Of a stretch of 64,000 nt of DNA, positions 17,967 to 27,190 are shown one piece after another (the stretch's first letter is position 1; each line of letters opens with the position of its first letter). Origin of the DNA: Marinithermofilum abyssi. Lineage in GTDB: Bacteria > Bacillota > Bacilli > Thermoactinomycetales > DSM-45169. The notes beneath the pieces were generated by a model, which worked only from the letters and a program-made list of their open reading frames with translations, was not told where the DNA came from and ran no database searches. A program made the position numbers and the translations under genes. The DNA lies in the NCBI RefSeq assembly GCF_014641195.1, contig NZ_BMHQ01000001.1, positions 149,199 through 213,198 on the forward strand. The letters run 5' to 3'.

Positions 17967-19049
17967 GTGTATGCATGGATAAAGAAATGGTTATTTCGTT
18001 TGGATCCGGAAAAAGCCCATGAGTGGACCGTGAAAGGGTTGGAAGCCGTCCAACACTCATCCGCTCTGCTCTGGTTGATGCATCGAGCATATGATTGGAA
18101 AGACCCGCGATTGGCCGTCTCCTGTTGCCAGATGAACTTTGACAACCCGGTGGGATTGGCGGCCGGGTTCGACAAGCATGCCCGGGTGTATCCCGCCTTA
18201 GCCGCGCTGGGATTCGGTTTTGTGGAAGTAGGCACTTTGACTCCGCGTCCCCAACCCGGCAATCCCCAGCCGCGGCTTTACCGTCTGCCGGAAGATGAAG
18301 CCTTGATTAACCGTATGGGCTTTAACAACAGCGGGGTGATCCAGGCGGGCGCCCATTTTAGCGACCTGCCCCGCCCCAATATCCCCATCGGCGTCAACCT
18401 GGGAAAAAACAAGCATACGCCTCAGGAACAGGCAGCAGCCGATTACCGTATGGGGCTTCGGGCTCTTTATCGGCATGGAGATTATTTCGTCGTCAATGTC
18501 AGCTCACCCAATACGGCGGGACTGCGGGACCTGCAGCACACAGAGGCACTGTACCGGCTGTTGTCAGACGTTTTGGGGGAACGGGAAGTGATGCGGGAAG
18601 AAACGGGGGAAGTTCGACCCGTCTTTCTCAAAGTGGCTCCGGATCTGACAGATGAGCAACTGAATGAAATTGTTCAAATCGGTTTGGGACTGGGGATTGA
18701 TGGATTGATCGCCGTCAATACCACCCTTGCCCGGGATGGCCTGAAAAGCGCCCATCAACAGGAAACGGGCGGCCTGAGCGGCCGTCCTCTGCGCGAACGG
18801 GCTGTCGAAGTGATTCGGCACCTGTACCGTTCCACAGAAGGCCGGGTTCCCATCATCGGTGTCGGAGGCATTTTCACGGGCGAAGACGCCTATGCCACGA
18901 TCCGGGCCGGTGCCACTCTCGTACAGGTGTATACGGGAATGATCTACCGCGGTCCGAGCATTGTCAAATCGATCAACCGTGAGCTAATCCGGCTGATGGA
19001 GCGGGATGGTCTCCATTCCATCCAGGAAGCCGTCGGCCTCGACACATAA
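17967..19049 (+). CDS. pyrD: Dihydroorotate dehydrogenase (quinone), class 2
   Basis: 360 residues. GTG 17967 follows AAAGGA at 10 nt. The family oxidises dihydroorotate in pyrimidine synthesis and passes electrons to membrane quinone. An amphipathic N-terminal stretch (residues 1-45), FDNPVGLAAGFDK, INRMGFNNSG, NVSSPNTAGLR (class 2 uses Ser as base here) and GVGGIFTGEDA (FMN phosphate) are present. Class 2 enzymes are uncommon in the Bacillus genus, which has class 1B. It is not next to other pyr genes and is ended by its own terminator. Confidence 0.93.
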   Translation: MYAWIKKWLFRLDPEKAHEWTVKGLEAVQHSSALLWLMHRAYDWKDPRLAVSCCQMNFDNPVGLAAGFDKHARVYPALAALGFGFVEVGTLTPRPQPGNPQPRLYRLPEDEALINRMGFNNSGVIQAGAHFSDLPRPNIPIGVNLGKNKHTPQEQAAADYRMGLRALYRHGDYFVVNVSSPNTAGLRDLQHTEALYRLLSDVLGEREVMREETGEVRPVFLKVAPDLTDEQLNEIVQIGLGLGIDGLIAVNTTLARDGLKSAHQQETGGLSGRPLRERAVEVIRHLYRSTEGRVPIIGVGGIFTGEDAYATIRAGATLVQVYTGMIYRGPSIVKSINRELIRLMERDGLHSIQEAVGLDT

Positions 19050-19065
19050 TCCATAGGAAGCCTCA

Positions 19066-19091
19066 CGCCCACCTGATTGGTGGGCGTTTTT
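19066..19091 (+). terminator. Terminator of pyrD
   Basis: CGCCCACC and GGTGGGCG form an 8-bp stem followed by TTTTT, 17 nt after the stop codon. Confidence 0.8.
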
Positions 19092-19105
19092 ATATGACCC
19101 ATTCT

Positions 19106-19426
19106 CTATTCCCATTTTTGCTTGACTTTCCTGTAAGCCTCTAAACTTTCCCGCAGATAATCGATCTCCTCTTCCGTTATTTCCGTCAATTCACGGTACA
19201 ACGGCGGCAGCGAGCCATATCCGTGGGGATCATCAGACAGACCGATCAAAAAATCTGAGGTGACTGAAAAAAAGTGGGCCACCTTCTGCAGTGTCAAAAA
19301 ATCAGGTTCCCGCTTGCCGATCTCATACATCGACAAGGACCCCCGGGAGATGCCCAGCTCCTTCGCTAACTGTTCCTGCGTCAGATTGGACCGTTTGCGG
19401 AGCTGGGACAGGCGTTTGCAAAACAA
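19106..19426 (-). CDS. XRE-family transcriptional regulator
   Basis: 106 residues from TTG 19426, 7 nt after GGAGG. Residues 4-60 form a Cro/CI helix-turn-helix (LRKRSNLTQEQLAKELGIS, SLSMYEIGKREPD). The C-terminus (about 75-106) is acidic and helical, like the dimerisation part of SinR/SlrR-type regulators. It stands alone; its targets cannot be read from the neighbours. Confidence 0.85.
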   Translation of the reverse strand: MFCKRLSQLRKRSNLTQEQLAKELGISRGSLSMYEIGKREPDFLTLQKVAHFFSVTSDFLIGLSDDPHGYGSLPPLYRELTEITEEEIDYLRESLEAYRKVKQKWE

Positions 19427-19562
19427 TCCGAACCCTCCTCATGATGATGACGTTAACCTGTATAGGAGAACATGCCCTGCTCATTTAACCTACCTGTATC
19501 GAACATTTTTTTATTTTTCGCCACGCTGGAACATAAATCCTTGCTTCCAGGGCCAAACAGAT

Positions 19563-19588
19563 AAAAAAGCCGCTCTTTTTTGAGCGGC
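19563..19588 (-). terminator. Terminator of the germination operon
   Basis: GCCGCTC and GAGCGGC around a 6-nt A loop on the minus strand, followed by TTTTTTAT, 27 nt past the gerC-type stop. Confidence 0.75.
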
Positions 19589-19614
19589 CAGCTTGATCAC
19601 AAACCTCTCCCTCT

Positions 19615-20733
19615 TTATTTCAGAAGGTCGTCTCCCATAATCTCCACTTCCACTTTGGTATGGAATCGAACCTTGGGATAATCTTTTGACCATTTCTTTC
19701 GCTTCCACACTTCCGGATGAAAGGCAATCAGCTGTCGACCTACCCCGAAGGCATCGCAGCGGGCTCGCTGCATTTTTTGGATCACTTCCTTGGACTCCCG
19801 CGTCAACATGTTCGAGAGGGTTTTATTCAGCTTTTTTATTTTTTTTTCATTTTCCAGCTCATTTCGGGGATATTCCATCGCTATCGCCCGTAGTTTCGCG
19901 TGGAGTTGGACATCCACCTTCCCATCGGGCCGGGTTGCCACCTTGAACTTGCGCTTCACCCGATTGATCTGGATAACGATATAATTGGCTGGATTGTCGG
20001 GGTTGCCGGGGTGAACCTTTCGTGCAAACCGGGTCTCCTTACCGTATCGACCCGAGAGCAAGTTAAATAAAACCGCTTGATCGTGATGAAGTCTTCCAGT
20101 CATGCGGTGACCGTGGAACATCGCAACTCCTGTAACTTGAACCTCTCTTTCTCCCGTTTTTTTGACAAGGGGGATCATGAAATCTTTCCCCGGATCCAAC
20201 ATCTTCGAAAAAGTCGATTCAACGGTGTTCGGCGAAGAAATGATACTGAAATTCTCCGCATTTTTAAGTACTTCGAACAGGTATTGACCAATGAAAAATG
20301 TCCCCGTCTTTTTGATTCGAAAGATATCTTGTGCCTTTCCGTCCACAATCGCCATCTTGGCGTAGACCGCTGTTTTTGGATCCCGGTACAAAACATCCAG
20401 CAAAGGATAAATATCGGACGTGGCCAAGGATTTTCCGATCAGGTACACCAGATCATCATAATGGCGAACACGGCCCGCGGTTTTCTTTCTTAACTGATTT
20501 ACCGAATCCCTTTCAGTAAGTCCGACCGCAGAATGTATTTCGTCTACGATTCTTTGCTGCTCCCCCGGTTCCACTTCCCGGATGGCTGCCGTTTGTTCGA
20601 TCTTCCCCTCTGAAGTCCGATCCATCGAATATAGAATAACCAACCGAGCCTCTTTTAAATCATCCTGATCCCAACATCCCGGCAGAAAGAGGAGCATAGA
20701 AAAGAGAGAGATCCAAGCGATTCCTTTTTTCAT
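19615..20733 (-). CDS. Spore germination lipoprotein, GerC type
   Basis: 372 residues from ATG 20733, overlapping the permease stop by 4 nt. A signal peptide ends in the lipobox LPGC, so Cys is lipid-anchored outside the inner spore membrane. The rest matches the Ger(x)C family: GCWDQDDLKEARLV after the lipobox and a C-terminal domain with HPEVWKRKKW. It would form a nutrient receptor with the two proteins encoded upstream. Which nutrient cannot be told. Confidence 0.9.
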   Translation of the reverse strand: MKKGIAWISLFSMLLFLPGCWDQDDLKEARLVILYSMDRTSEGKIEQTAAIREVEPGEQQRIVDEIHSAVGLTERDSVNQLRKKTAGRVRHYDDLVYLIGKSLATSDIYPLLDVLYRDPKTAVYAKMAIVDGKAQDIFRIKKTGTFFIGQYLFEVLKNAENFSIISSPNTVESTFSKMLDPGKDFMIPLVKKTGEREVQVTGVAMFHGHRMTGRLHHDQAVLFNLLSGRYGKETRFARKVHPGNPDNPANYIVIQINRVKRKFKVATRPDGKVDVQLHAKLRAIAMEYPRNELENEKKIKKLNKTLSNMLTRESKEVIQKMQRARCDAFGVGRQLIAFHPEVWKRKKWSKDYPKVRFHTKVEVEIMGDDLLK

Positions 20734-21824
20734 GCTGTTCCACGCTCCTTCTTTTTTAACAAGTAAGAAAGCACCAACAACATCAAAGGCAACCCGTGCA
20801 AAAAAACATACGCCGCTATATCGACAAATTTGCTTAATTTGACCATTCCACTCGAAGTTTGGGGGATGAGGGAGACTACAAAGCAACAGAGCACAGCATA
20901 AGGGACCCATTTGCTGTGGTTACGGCTGCCGAAGAGAGAGGCCAGCCCAGTGGCAGCGGCATAATAGTAACTTGCTGCCGTGACGATGATCGTCGTCGCC
21001 CAAATGTTTATGAAGATTAAATCGGGACGGTGGACCATATACAACTGATAACGTCGGATCAAATACAAGACCGGTTCAGAAATCAATCGAAGCTGTTCCG
21101 GATTAAATGCGATCAAGCAAATGAATACAGTAAAGGTATAAGAAAGAGTAACAAATAGGTTGGCAAAAAACGCAGCCTTTAATTTTCCCCTGCTTTTTCC
21201 TTCAACGAAGGGATAAATCAAAAGCAGCATTTCAAAGCCATACATGGCCGTAAACGTATCTTTGGAAGCTTTCACGATATTCCCCCAGCCGGCTTCCTGA
21301 ATCGGAAACATCAGTGTGAAGTCGACATCGACAAAACCATAAGTTACCAGAAGTATCAAGAGAAGGATGAGGAAAGAAGTCAACACATAATACCGCGCCA
21401 TCATCCTTATATTTCCCCTAGCCAAGTATATACCGGCCACTACCATTAGGACCAGAACCGCCCACCTGGGGGTTTTCGGCAACATCCACCGGTTGAGAAC
21501 ATCGCTGAAGGACACCATAACGAATACGCCGACGGTAATAAAGTAACCCGTATAGGCGAAGTTGACTACTTTCCCGAGGAAATTACCGAAGATCTGGGAG
21601 CTGATCTCATAGACCGTAGAATTAGGGAAGCGTTTCATCAAGGCCCACATGATAAAAATGAGGACTTGTACCACAATACCGGAGATCAATACGGAAATCC
21701 AACCCCCGCCTTTGGCAATCATATGCACCTTGGAGGGAAGGGACAGAATCCCCACCCCTATTTGAGTCTGGATGATAAACAAGGCCATTTGCACTGGGGA
21801 AATGCTACTTTTTTCGCTGGTCAC
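20730..21824 (-). CDS. Spore germination permease, GerB type
   Basis: 364 residues with about ten hydrophobic segments, an amino-acid/polyamine permease fold. The opening ISPVQMALFIIQTQIGVGIL is typical of GerAB-like proteins, in which the transporter-like fold binds the germinant. It overlaps the upstream gerA-type gene by 20 nt and the gerC-type gene by 4 nt. Confidence 0.9.
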   Translation of the reverse strand: MTSEKSSISPVQMALFIIQTQIGVGILSLPSKVHMIAKGGGWISVLISGIVVQVLIFIMWALMKRFPNSTVYEISSQIFGNFLGKVVNFAYTGYFITVGVFVMVSFSDVLNRWMLPKTPRWAVLVLMVVAGIYLARGNIRMMARYYVLTSFLILLLILLVTYGFVDVDFTLMFPIQEAGWGNIVKASKDTFTAMYGFEMLLLIYPFVEGKSRGKLKAAFFANLFVTLSYTFTVFICLIAFNPEQLRLISEPVLYLIRRYQLYMVHRPDLIFINIWATTIIVTAASYYYAAATGLASLFGSRNHSKWVPYAVLCCFVVSLIPQTSSGMVKLSKFVDIAAYVFLHGLPLMLLVLSYLLKKKERGTA

Positions 21825-23328
21825 GGCGCTTCCAACTCCTTGAAACGGTTTCCTGCGTCATCCGCTTCGGATGCGGATCATGAGGACGTTGGCTCAACGT
21901 CCAAATCGGGAAACGGAGAAACGTGTCCTTCATATCCTTCAACCGCAGGGGAGCTAAGGGAGCCAGGTAGGGGGTTCCAAAAGATTCCAGTTTGCACAAG
22001 TGCATAGAAATCATCATCAATCCGAAGGAAATTCCGTAATATCCATACATGGCCGCAAAAAACATCAACGGAAACCGGAGGAAGCGAACCGCCCCGCTCA
22101 TTTCGTTCGACGGAACGACAAAGGAAGCAATCGCCGTCAGGGCAACCACGATCGTCGTCGGATAAGAGACCAATCCCGTCCGGACGATCGCATCGCCGAT
22201 CACCAAACCGCCGACAATGCCGATGGTCTGGCCAACCCGGCTCGGCAGGCGAATCCCTGATTCTCGCAGCAACTCAAAAATCAATTCCAAGAATATCACT
22301 TCAAGCAACGGGGGAAAGGGAACATGTGATATGCTGCCTTGGAGTCTGAAAACCAGGTCTACCGGCAGAATTTCCGGGTGGAAAGAGACCGTGGCGATAT
22401 AGAAAGCCGGCAGCTGAAAGGCGACTAAAAAACTCAACAACCGGATCATCCTGACGAACGATCCCACCATCCAGCGGCTGTGATAGTCATCGACTGATTG
22501 GTAAAAGGCGAACAAGGTCACCGGTACAATCAAGGCAGTCGGATCCCCGTCAGCCATGATAGCCACCCGGCCATCCATGAGGTTGGATACAGTCCGGTCC
22601 GGACGCTCTGTAATTAATATCTGCGGAAACGGGGAAAAAGTTTTGTCCTCCATAAACTCTTGGATAAATCCAGGGGACATCAACATATCGGCAGAGATGT
22701 CCTTTAGCCGCCGTTCCACTTCCTTGATCAGTCGGGGATTGGCCACATCCTGCAGATAAAGAATGGCCACCTTTGTCTGGGTGACTCTTCCGATATGCAT
22801 ATACCGGACTCGCAAGTTAGGACTTTCCATCAACTTTCGGACAGCATACAGGTTGTGAGTCAAGTCCTCTACAAACCCGTTGTGGGGTCCGCGGACCACG
22901 TACTCGTTCTCAGGTTCGGATATATCCCGAACGTAAGAAGCCTTTGCTCCTATGACGAGGAAATCCTTATGCCCATCCAGAAAATAAAGGCACATGCCTT
23001 TGAGCAAAGCGGCAATGCCCTTTTCCAAGTCGTTTTCTCTCTTTAACTCCACGGAAGTGAATAAATGGTCCAGTTCGTCACTGTGATTCCGGGTGAGCGG
23101 TTCGATGATATTTTTCTGGATCACTTTTTGATCCGTCAGTGACTCGATATAGAGGAGTATCCCTTTCCTCCCCTGAAAAGATAGGGCCCGCTTTTTCACA
23201 TCATCCGAAGGAAACAGTGCCTGTTCAATATAAGAAACATTTTTCTCAAGATGATGAGAGGCGGATCGGCATGGAACGCCGTCTCTGTCGCCTCCTCTTC
23301 TTTTACGCTGAAAAAATTTTTGAAACAC
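21805..23328 (-). CDS. Spore germination protein, GerA type
   Basis: 507 residues from GTG 23328, after AAGGAC. The N-terminal half is soluble (SYIEQALFPSDDVKKRAL is the usual opening), and the last 200 residues contain about five membrane helices; the family motifs ITERPDRTVSNLMDGRVA and DYHSRWMVGSFVRMIRLLSF are present. First gene of the receptor operon. GerA subunits oligomerise and act as germinant-gated ion channels. Confidence 0.92.
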   Translation of the reverse strand: MFQKFFQRKRRGGDRDGVPCRSASHHLEKNVSYIEQALFPSDDVKKRALSFQGRKGILLYIESLTDQKVIQKNIIEPLTRNHSDELDHLFTSVELKRENDLEKGIAALLKGMCLYFLDGHKDFLVIGAKASYVRDISEPENEYVVRGPHNGFVEDLTHNLYAVRKLMESPNLRVRYMHIGRVTQTKVAILYLQDVANPRLIKEVERRLKDISADMLMSPGFIQEFMEDKTFSPFPQILITERPDRTVSNLMDGRVAIMADGDPTALIVPVTLFAFYQSVDDYHSRWMVGSFVRMIRLLSFLVAFQLPAFYIATVSFHPEILPVDLVFRLQGSISHVPFPPLLEVIFLELIFELLRESGIRLPSRVGQTIGIVGGLVIGDAIVRTGLVSYPTTIVVALTAIASFVVPSNEMSGAVRFLRFPLMFFAAMYGYYGISFGLMMISMHLCKLESFGTPYLAPLAPLRLKDMKDTFLRFPIWTLSQRPHDPHPKRMTQETVSRSWKRRDQRKK

Positions 23329-23360
23329 GTCTGGTTCGTCCTTCTTTTTTTTGTCATATG

Positions 23361-23391
23361 GTTAATGTCACCAAAAATAAGGAGTTCATAC
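23361..23391 (-). promoter_or_regulatory. Possible forespore (sigma-G-like) promoter of the ger operon
   Basis: On the minus strand GTATGA is followed after 18 nt by CATTAAC, roughly the sigma-G pattern. The fit of the -10 element is partial. Germination receptors are known sigma-G genes. Confidence 0.3.
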
Positions 23392-23488
23392 CTATCCACT
23401 GTAAACCCCTAACTCTCAGCTTCTTGAAACCAACAAAAGTACCGACGGCACAGATGGTGAGTCTGTCCGCTCCGTTTCACACCAAAAA

Positions 23489-23529
23489 ACCAGCCGCAGA
23501 ATTGGGACTGCTCCCATCTGCGACTGGTT
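23489..23529 (-). terminator. Terminator of the TetR gene
   Basis: AACCAGTCGCAGA and TCTGCGGCTGGTT (minus strand) form a long stem with an internal TGGGA/TCCCA, followed by TTTTTGG. Confidence 0.75.
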
Positions 23530-23555
23530 CATGTGATACGAAACCTATTGGGCTT

Positions 23556-24164
23556 TCATTTCCTTTCGGGAATCAATCCGTACAGTGCTGCTTCCACCAG
23601 GTCATCCACCTGATTTTCGGCAATCGTGTAATCCGGTGCAAAAGCGCCCATCACGACACTAAAAAATACCCGTTCGGCCATATCGGGTGAAATCTCCCTG
23701 AGTTCTCCCGATTCAACGCCTTCCCGAATCACCCGGCGAACAGGCTTCCACATCCCCTCTTCATAATATCCCATCACTTCTTCTACTTGATCCGGAAAAA
23801 TAATGTTCAAATCCCGAGTGACCGATTGATGAAAATAGGTCATGTCCGGATATTCCAAACACAAATGACAAAACTCTTTGAGATACATCTTCAAGCGTTC
23901 CCCTGCCGGGAGGTCCAACTGCAGGATTGCTTCGGCATACCGTTTCCATTCTTCCAGGGAGCGACGGATCAAAGTTAAAAAAACATCTTGCTTATCTTTA
24001 AAATAATAGTAGATAAGTCCACGCCCCAAACCAGCGACGCGGGCAATTTCACCGATTTCCGCCCGATGATAGCCACGCTCCCGGTAGACTTTTAATGTCG
24101 CCTCCAGGATCTGTTGAATCCGTTTCTCCCGTATCGCCTGATTTTGTTGAGGTGATCGCGGCAT
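23556..24164 (-). CDS. TetR-family transcriptional regulator
   Basis: 202 residues from ATG 24164, after AAGGAGGAAAGAG; the longer frame to 24281 has no site. The helix-turn-helix spans residues 14-58 (IQQILEATLKVYRERGYH, IARVAGLGRGLIYYYFKDK). The C-terminal ligand-binding domain is the AcrR/FadR-like type. No adjacent target gene is divergent from it. Confidence 0.88.
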   Translation of the reverse strand: MPRSPQQNQAIREKRIQQILEATLKVYRERGYHRAEIGEIARVAGLGRGLIYYYFKDKQDVFLTLIRRSLEEWKRYAEAILQLDLPAGERLKMYLKEFCHLCLEYPDMTYFHQSVTRDLNIIFPDQVEEVMGYYEEGMWKPVRRVIREGVESGELREISPDMAERVFFSVVMGAFAPDYTIAENQVDDLVEAALYGLIPERK

Positions 24165-24487
24165 CTCTTTCCTCCTTACACACTGTTCACGCATTTCCAA
24201 TGGATCATATTTATTGTATAAATCCCTCTCTCCCGCCGTCAATCGGCTTTGATGGCAATAAGTTGAAACTTGAAGTTCCATGAAAAAAAGAAAAAGCCCA
24301 GCCTAATTGCTGAGATTCATTGGATGACAAATCTCTCTTGAACACCGCAAAAAGCTCTTCTACCCGTCCCCCTCTACCTGGGATACTGTCCGCTCCGAAA
24401 TAGAGCGTAACTGTGGAGGAAAGCGACACAAAGCACGATGAAATACCCAGTGGGTTCGATGACCGAGCGCGAAACAAAGAAAATTGC

Positions 24488-24519
24488 TTGTACACCCACA
24501 GGGCACACGTCACGCCTTA
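24488..24519 (+). repeat. Dispersed repeat R2, copy 3
   Basis: Positions 24493-24518 are identical to 15013-15038. R1 begins 2 nt later. Confidence 0.7.
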
Positions 24520-24520
24520 G

Positions 24521-24657
24521 GGTTTGTCTGATCCTTTGTTATAGGTGGCCGGTCCGGTGTGACCGTCTCCGATCTCTTGCAATAAGCGCAAAGGATCTTC
24601 GCGATCACACCGACCCTCCCCATTTATCGAAGAAGCTTGAATGAACAGACACGCCTT
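24521..24657 (+). repeat. Dispersed repeat R1, short copy
   Basis: Matches both ends of 11352-11544 but lacks its middle 50 nt. The complementary pairs GATCCTTTG/CAAAGGATC, GGTCCGGTGTGA/TCACACCGACC and TGTCTG/CAGACA are retained. Confidence 0.7.
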
Positions 24658-24794
24658 ATCGCTTTGCTCCTCTCGCTTTTTGCCTCGGTCCTACTTATCC
24701 AAGCTGAGAAAGCCGCTCAAAGGCCGCTCCTTGTGCGATGTGCTCTCTCATGGACTCTGTCAGCAGCTCCCATCAAACACCGTCGACATCCTGA

Positions 24795-25316
24795 TCACCC
24801 TTCTTGTTCCGGCGGTGTAGCTTCTTTTTCTTCGTTTAAATACCGGATGATCCGTGCGGGGCAGCCGGCGACAAAAGCATACGGCGGTACATCGGCATTG
24901 ACCAGCGATCCGGCTCCTACTACCGCATGATCTCCGATGGTCACTCCCGGCAGGATGGTGCTGTTGGCACCGACCATCACATTGTTCCCAATCCGTACAT
25001 CACCCAGACGGTATTCCTCTACCAGATATTCATGCGTCAACACAGTGGTATTATAGCCGAGGATGGAGTTATCTCCGATATAAATCCGTTGCGGGTGCAG
25101 CACGTCCATCATCACCATCATGGCGATGGCCGACTTCTCTCCGATGGTGATCCCCAACAAGCGGCGATACATCCAATTTTTCAAGCGGAAGGAGGGATTG
25201 TACCGTGCCAATTGGATTACGACGGCATTTTTAATCGTACGCCAAAAAGGAACCGTGCTGTATACTTGCCACAAAGAGTTGCTTCCCTTAACGGGATACC
25301 GTTCGGTTCTTCTCAT
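24795..25316 (-). CDS. yvoF: Left-handed beta-helix acyltransferase (YvoF-like)
   Basis: 173 residues from ATG 25316, after GAGGGGGACAGCG and inside the end of ppaX. Hexapeptide repeats run from about 70 to 165 (IYIGDNSILGYN, VRIGNNVMVGANSTILPGVTIGDHAVVGAGSLV), the fold of Mac/NodL-type acetyltransferases, with a probable catalytic His in TVLTHEY. The acceptor is unknown. B. subtilis has the same neighbour order hprK-lgt-ppaX-yvoF. Confidence 0.85.
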   Translation of the reverse strand: MRRTERYPVKGSNSLWQVYSTVPFWRTIKNAVVIQLARYNPSFRLKNWMYRRLLGITIGEKSAIAMMVMMDVLHPQRIYIGDNSILGYNTTVLTHEYLVEEYRLGDVRIGNNVMVGANSTILPGVTIGDHAVVGAGSLVNADVPPYAFVAGCPARIIRYLNEEKEATPPEQEG

Positions 25317-25980
25317 CGCTGTCCCCCTCTCGTTGGCGGCCCACATCCAAAACAGTCAAGAGATCTCCCATCGTATCCAGTACGTAATCAGGTGAAAGCG
25401 CTCGCAGAGAATCGTCGGCATGAAGACTCCAAGCCACTGCTGCCGAGTCAACCCCGGCGGCTTGGGCTGCCAGGATGTCGAATTTGCTGTCTCCCACCAT
25501 CAGCGCAGAATCGGGCTCCGCCTGCAATTGATCCAGTGCCAGTTTGACCGGCGCCGGGTCCGGCTTGGGAGCCGGTGTATCCCCAAAGCAGACGACCGTC
25601 GACATAAAAGGCGTCAATCCGGTCAAGTCCAACCCCATTTCCACCGTTACACGCTGTTTATTGGAGACGATTCCCATGGTGACTCCTTCCTCTTTCAACC
25701 GGCGAACCGTTTTGATTACACCGGGAAAGGCTTGAACGTAATCATCATGGTGGGCGATATTGTGCTCCCGGTAGGTTTTCACCATGGCCTCCGCCTGCTC
25801 TTCCCCGCCGAAGCGTTTCATCTGCTCATACAAAGGTTCCCCCATGCAGGCCAGAACGTCTTTTTCCGTGTAACGTCCAGGACAATGATGTTCCAATGTA
25901 TACATAAATGAAGCCAGTATCAAATCATTGGTATCCAAAAGCGTCCCATCCAAATCAAACAGTACGGTGCGGTACTTCAA
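25288..25980 (-). CDS. ppaX: Pyrophosphatase PpaX (HAD family)
   Basis: 230 residues from TTG 25980 with GGCGGGTGA close upstream. HAD motifs: LFDLDGTLLDTN (nucleophile D9), IVSNK, and MVGDSKFDILAA. In B. subtilis PpaX hydrolyses the pyrophosphate released when HPr kinase/phosphorylase dephosphorylates Ser46-P-HPr. The position after hprK and lgt supports the same role. It overlaps yvoF by 29 nt. Confidence 0.88.
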   Translation of the reverse strand: MKYRTVLFDLDGTLLDTNDLILASFMYTLEHHCPGRYTEKDVLACMGEPLYEQMKRFGGEEQAEAMVKTYREHNIAHHDDYVQAFPGVIKTVRRLKEEGVTMGIVSNKQRVTVEMGLDLTGLTPFMSTVVCFGDTPAPKPDPAPVKLALDQLQAEPDSALMVGDSKFDILAAQAAGVDSAAVAWSLHADDSLRALSPDYVLDTMGDLLTVLDVGRQREGDSDEKNRTVSR

Positions 25981-26088
25981 ATGCGATCACCCGCCTAGCT
26001 CTTTTTCGACAAAAGACTTTTCTATCCCTCTAAAAGCATGGATAAAAAAGAAGCTCCCGCTCGGGAACAGAGGGGAGCCCGATTGCTA

Positions 26089-26997
26089 TCAACCTGCAAC
26101 GCTGTCCTTGGTTTCCAAATAGGGTTCCTTCGCTTGTCCGCGCACCCGGCGAATAACGATCATCGCAATCCCGAAGATAACCAGCAGAAAACTCATCAAC
26201 TGGGCGATCCGGATATTGCCGTCCATCATCATCCCCGGCTCAAACAAGATCCGCATCGGAGACCACAGCGTATTGAGCAGGCTTGCGAGCCAGCCCGGGC
26301 CGTCAAAGGTGAGACTGTCGGTACGCAACCCTTCGATAAAGAACCGGCCCATGGAATACCAGATCAGATAGCTGAAGAAAATTTCACCGCGACGGGGGTT
26401 CCATTTGCGAAGCAGAAGCAAGATCGCCACCCCTGCCAAGTTCCACAGCGACTCATACAAAAAAGTGGGATGATAATAAACGCCCTGGATGTTCATCTGG
26501 TCGATCAGCCACCCCGGCAGGTGCAACCCTTCGAGAAATTCCCGCGTCACTTCCCCGCCATGGGCTTCTTGGTTGATAAAGTTGCCCCAGCGCCCGATCG
26601 CTTGTCCCAAAATGATGCTGGGAGCCACAATATCCGCTATCTGCAAAAAGGGGACTCCGCGTTTTCTCACAAACACCGCGCCGGCGATCAGGGCCCCGAT
26701 CAAACCGCCGTGAATAGCCAGCCCGCCTTTCCACACCGCGATGATATCCTCGGGGTGGCGAGCGTAATAATCCCACTCAAAGCCGACGTAGTATAACCGC
26801 GCTCCCACGATGGCCGCGGGGATCACCCAGATCATCATGTCCAAAAACAGTTCACTGTCCAAACCGTGCTTTTTGCCTTCCAGAATAGCGACCCACAAAC
26901 CCAATAAGGCCGCTGTTCCCATGATTACCCCGTACCAGTGGATTTGGACAGGGCCCAAGGAAAGCGCAACAGGATCGATCACCTGTGCAAAAACCAT
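26089..26997 (-). CDS. lgt: Prolipoprotein diacylglyceryl transferase
   Basis: 302 residues, an integral membrane enzyme with seven helices that moves diacylglyceryl from phosphatidylglycerol to the lipobox Cys of lipoproteins. The signature [14 protein letters not shown] is complete, with the conserved HGG in [17 protein letters not shown] lies 10 nt before the ATG. Confidence 0.95.
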   Translation of the reverse strand: MVFAQVIDPVALSLGPVQIHWYGVIMGTAALLGLWVAILEGKKHGLDSELFLDMMIWVIPAAIVGARLYYVGFEWDYYARHPEDIIAVWKGGLAIHGGLIGALIAGAVFVRKRGVPFLQIADIVAPSIILGQAIGRWGNFINQEAHGGEVTREFLEGLHLPGWLIDQMNIQGVYYHPTFLYESLWNLAGVAILLLLRKWNPRRGEIFFSYLIWYSMGRFFIEGLRTDSLTFDGPGWLASLLNTLWSPMRILFEPGMMMDGNIRIAQLMSFLLVIFGIAMIVIRRVRGQAKEPYLETKDSVAG

Positions 26998-27160
26998 GCC
27001 ATTGGCTCCTCCTTGTGTACTATGTATCGGTCCATCAGACTGCTTCCATTTTACCCTAGCTGACGGATAAATGAAAATAGCGACTGGTATACGCCATCTT
27101 CTTCACCAATCTCCCCGTTTGTACACTAAACGATTCTCGAAAAGGATTGGTTTCTCAACA

Positions 27161-27187
27161 AAAAAGCCTGCGCCTATACGCGCCGGC
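27161..27187 (-). terminator. Terminator of hprK
   Basis: GCCGGCGC and GCGCAGGC with one mismatch, followed by TTTTTTG on the minus strand, just after the stop. lgt therefore probably has its own start of transcription. Confidence 0.65.
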
Positions 27188-27190
27188 TCC

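Larger units (their letters stand above)
24165..24794. other. Long gap made of dispersed repeats
   Basis: 630 nt without a credible gene. It carries R2 (24488-24519) joined directly to R1 (24521-24657), and flanks that resemble the gaps at 430-620 and 14930-15150 (TGTCCGCTCC, GATGACCGAG, TGTCAGCAGC blocks). This is the fullest version of the composite repeat in the window. Confidence 0.5.
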
